Shown here piece by piece: positions 5,255 through 5,343 of a DNA stretch of 5,343 bases (within the stretch, counting starts at the first letter, position 1; each line of letters starts with the position of its first letter). Origin of the DNA: Planctomycetota bacterium (lineage in GTDB: Bacteria; Planctomycetota; PLA2). A model generated the notes under the pieces. The model was not told where the DNA came from. It searched no databases and worked only from the letters and a program-made list of their open reading frames with translations. The stretch lies in contig JAKLKT010000248.1 of the NCBI GenBank assembly GCA_023150495.1, forward strand, positions 1-5,343. Reading direction: 5' to 3'. A program made the position numbers and the translations under genes.

Positions 5255-5343
5255 GGGCCCTCGCGCCGCTCCTCCTCGTCGCGGCGTGCACGTCCTCGGC
5301 GCGCATCGAGGAGCTGACCACGGCCGACGTGGACGCGGTCCGC
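5251..5343 (+). CDS. Lipoprotein, N-terminal fragment (3' end outside window)
   Basis: ATG 5251 overlaps the preceding TGA (5252-5254) as ATGA, and the frame stays open for 31 codons to the window edge. The visible sequence has a short hydrophobic signal ending in VAAC, a lipobox with Cys13, followed by TSSARIEELTTADVDAVR. This predicts a lipid-anchored periplasmic protein in the same operon. The family cannot be told from 31 residues; the sequence after the Cys would suit the first helix of a thioredoxin-like or rhodanese-like lipoprotein, or something else entirely, and I do not assign one. Confidence 0.78.
   Translation, partial: MRALAPLLLVAACTSSARIEELTTADVDAVR

Overview
The window is about 70% G+C with very strong G/C third-position bias. 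It carries good Shine-Dalgarno sites, two lipoprotein signal sequences and one Sec-type signal peptide, so it probably comes from a high-GC diderm (Gram-negative type) bacterium. The gene styles (CorE-like metal-sensing ECF sigma factor, periplasmic protein with repeated CPxxG/CCxxC units) would fit Myxococcota, Planctomycetota, Acidobacteriota or similar groups. The sequence alone does not settle the phylum. All recognised genes are on the + strand.

Layout: (1) 1-1392, the 3' part of a large protein with TPR-like helices and an HExxH motif, probably unrelated to the rest. (2) 1413-2000, an ECF sigma factor with a Cys-rich tail (CxxCxxHxCxxCxC) and an extra CxC in the linker between its two domains, the signature of CorE-like sigma factors that sense metal directly. 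(3) 2087-4324, a Cu(+)/Ag(+)-type P1B ATPase (CopA) with a His-rich N-terminus and a CPMHP...CPICGM metal-binding module. (4) 4399-5040, a secreted protein with three CPxxG...CCxxC-type metal-binding repeats, the third degenerate. (5) 5030-5254, a tiny lipoprotein ending in a His/Met-rich tail. (6) 5251 to the window end, the start of a second lipoprotein. Genes 4, 5 and 6 overlap at their ends and are probably co-translated.

The most interesting observation is a pair of matching promoter-like elements, TGTAAT-N16-CGTC, one in the gap before copA (2015-2040) and one at the end of copA before the secreted repeat protein (4320-4345). The outer boxes are almost identical (7/7 around the upstream box, 13/14 around and after the downstream box), while the 10 bases between are not conserved. 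I saw no other TGTAA on the + strand. The simplest reading is that the adjacent CorE-like sigma factor drives both units: the inner-membrane copper exporter, and a periplasmic/outer-membrane set of copper-binding proteins. This would be a compact regulon with no anti-sigma factor: the sigma factor binds the metal in the cytoplasm, CopA pumps it out, and the secreted and lipid-anchored proteins bind or pass it on outside the inner membrane.

The gene-free gaps are short (20, 86 and 74 bases). I see no tRNA, rRNA, CRISPR array, insertion sequence or convincing intrinsic terminator.
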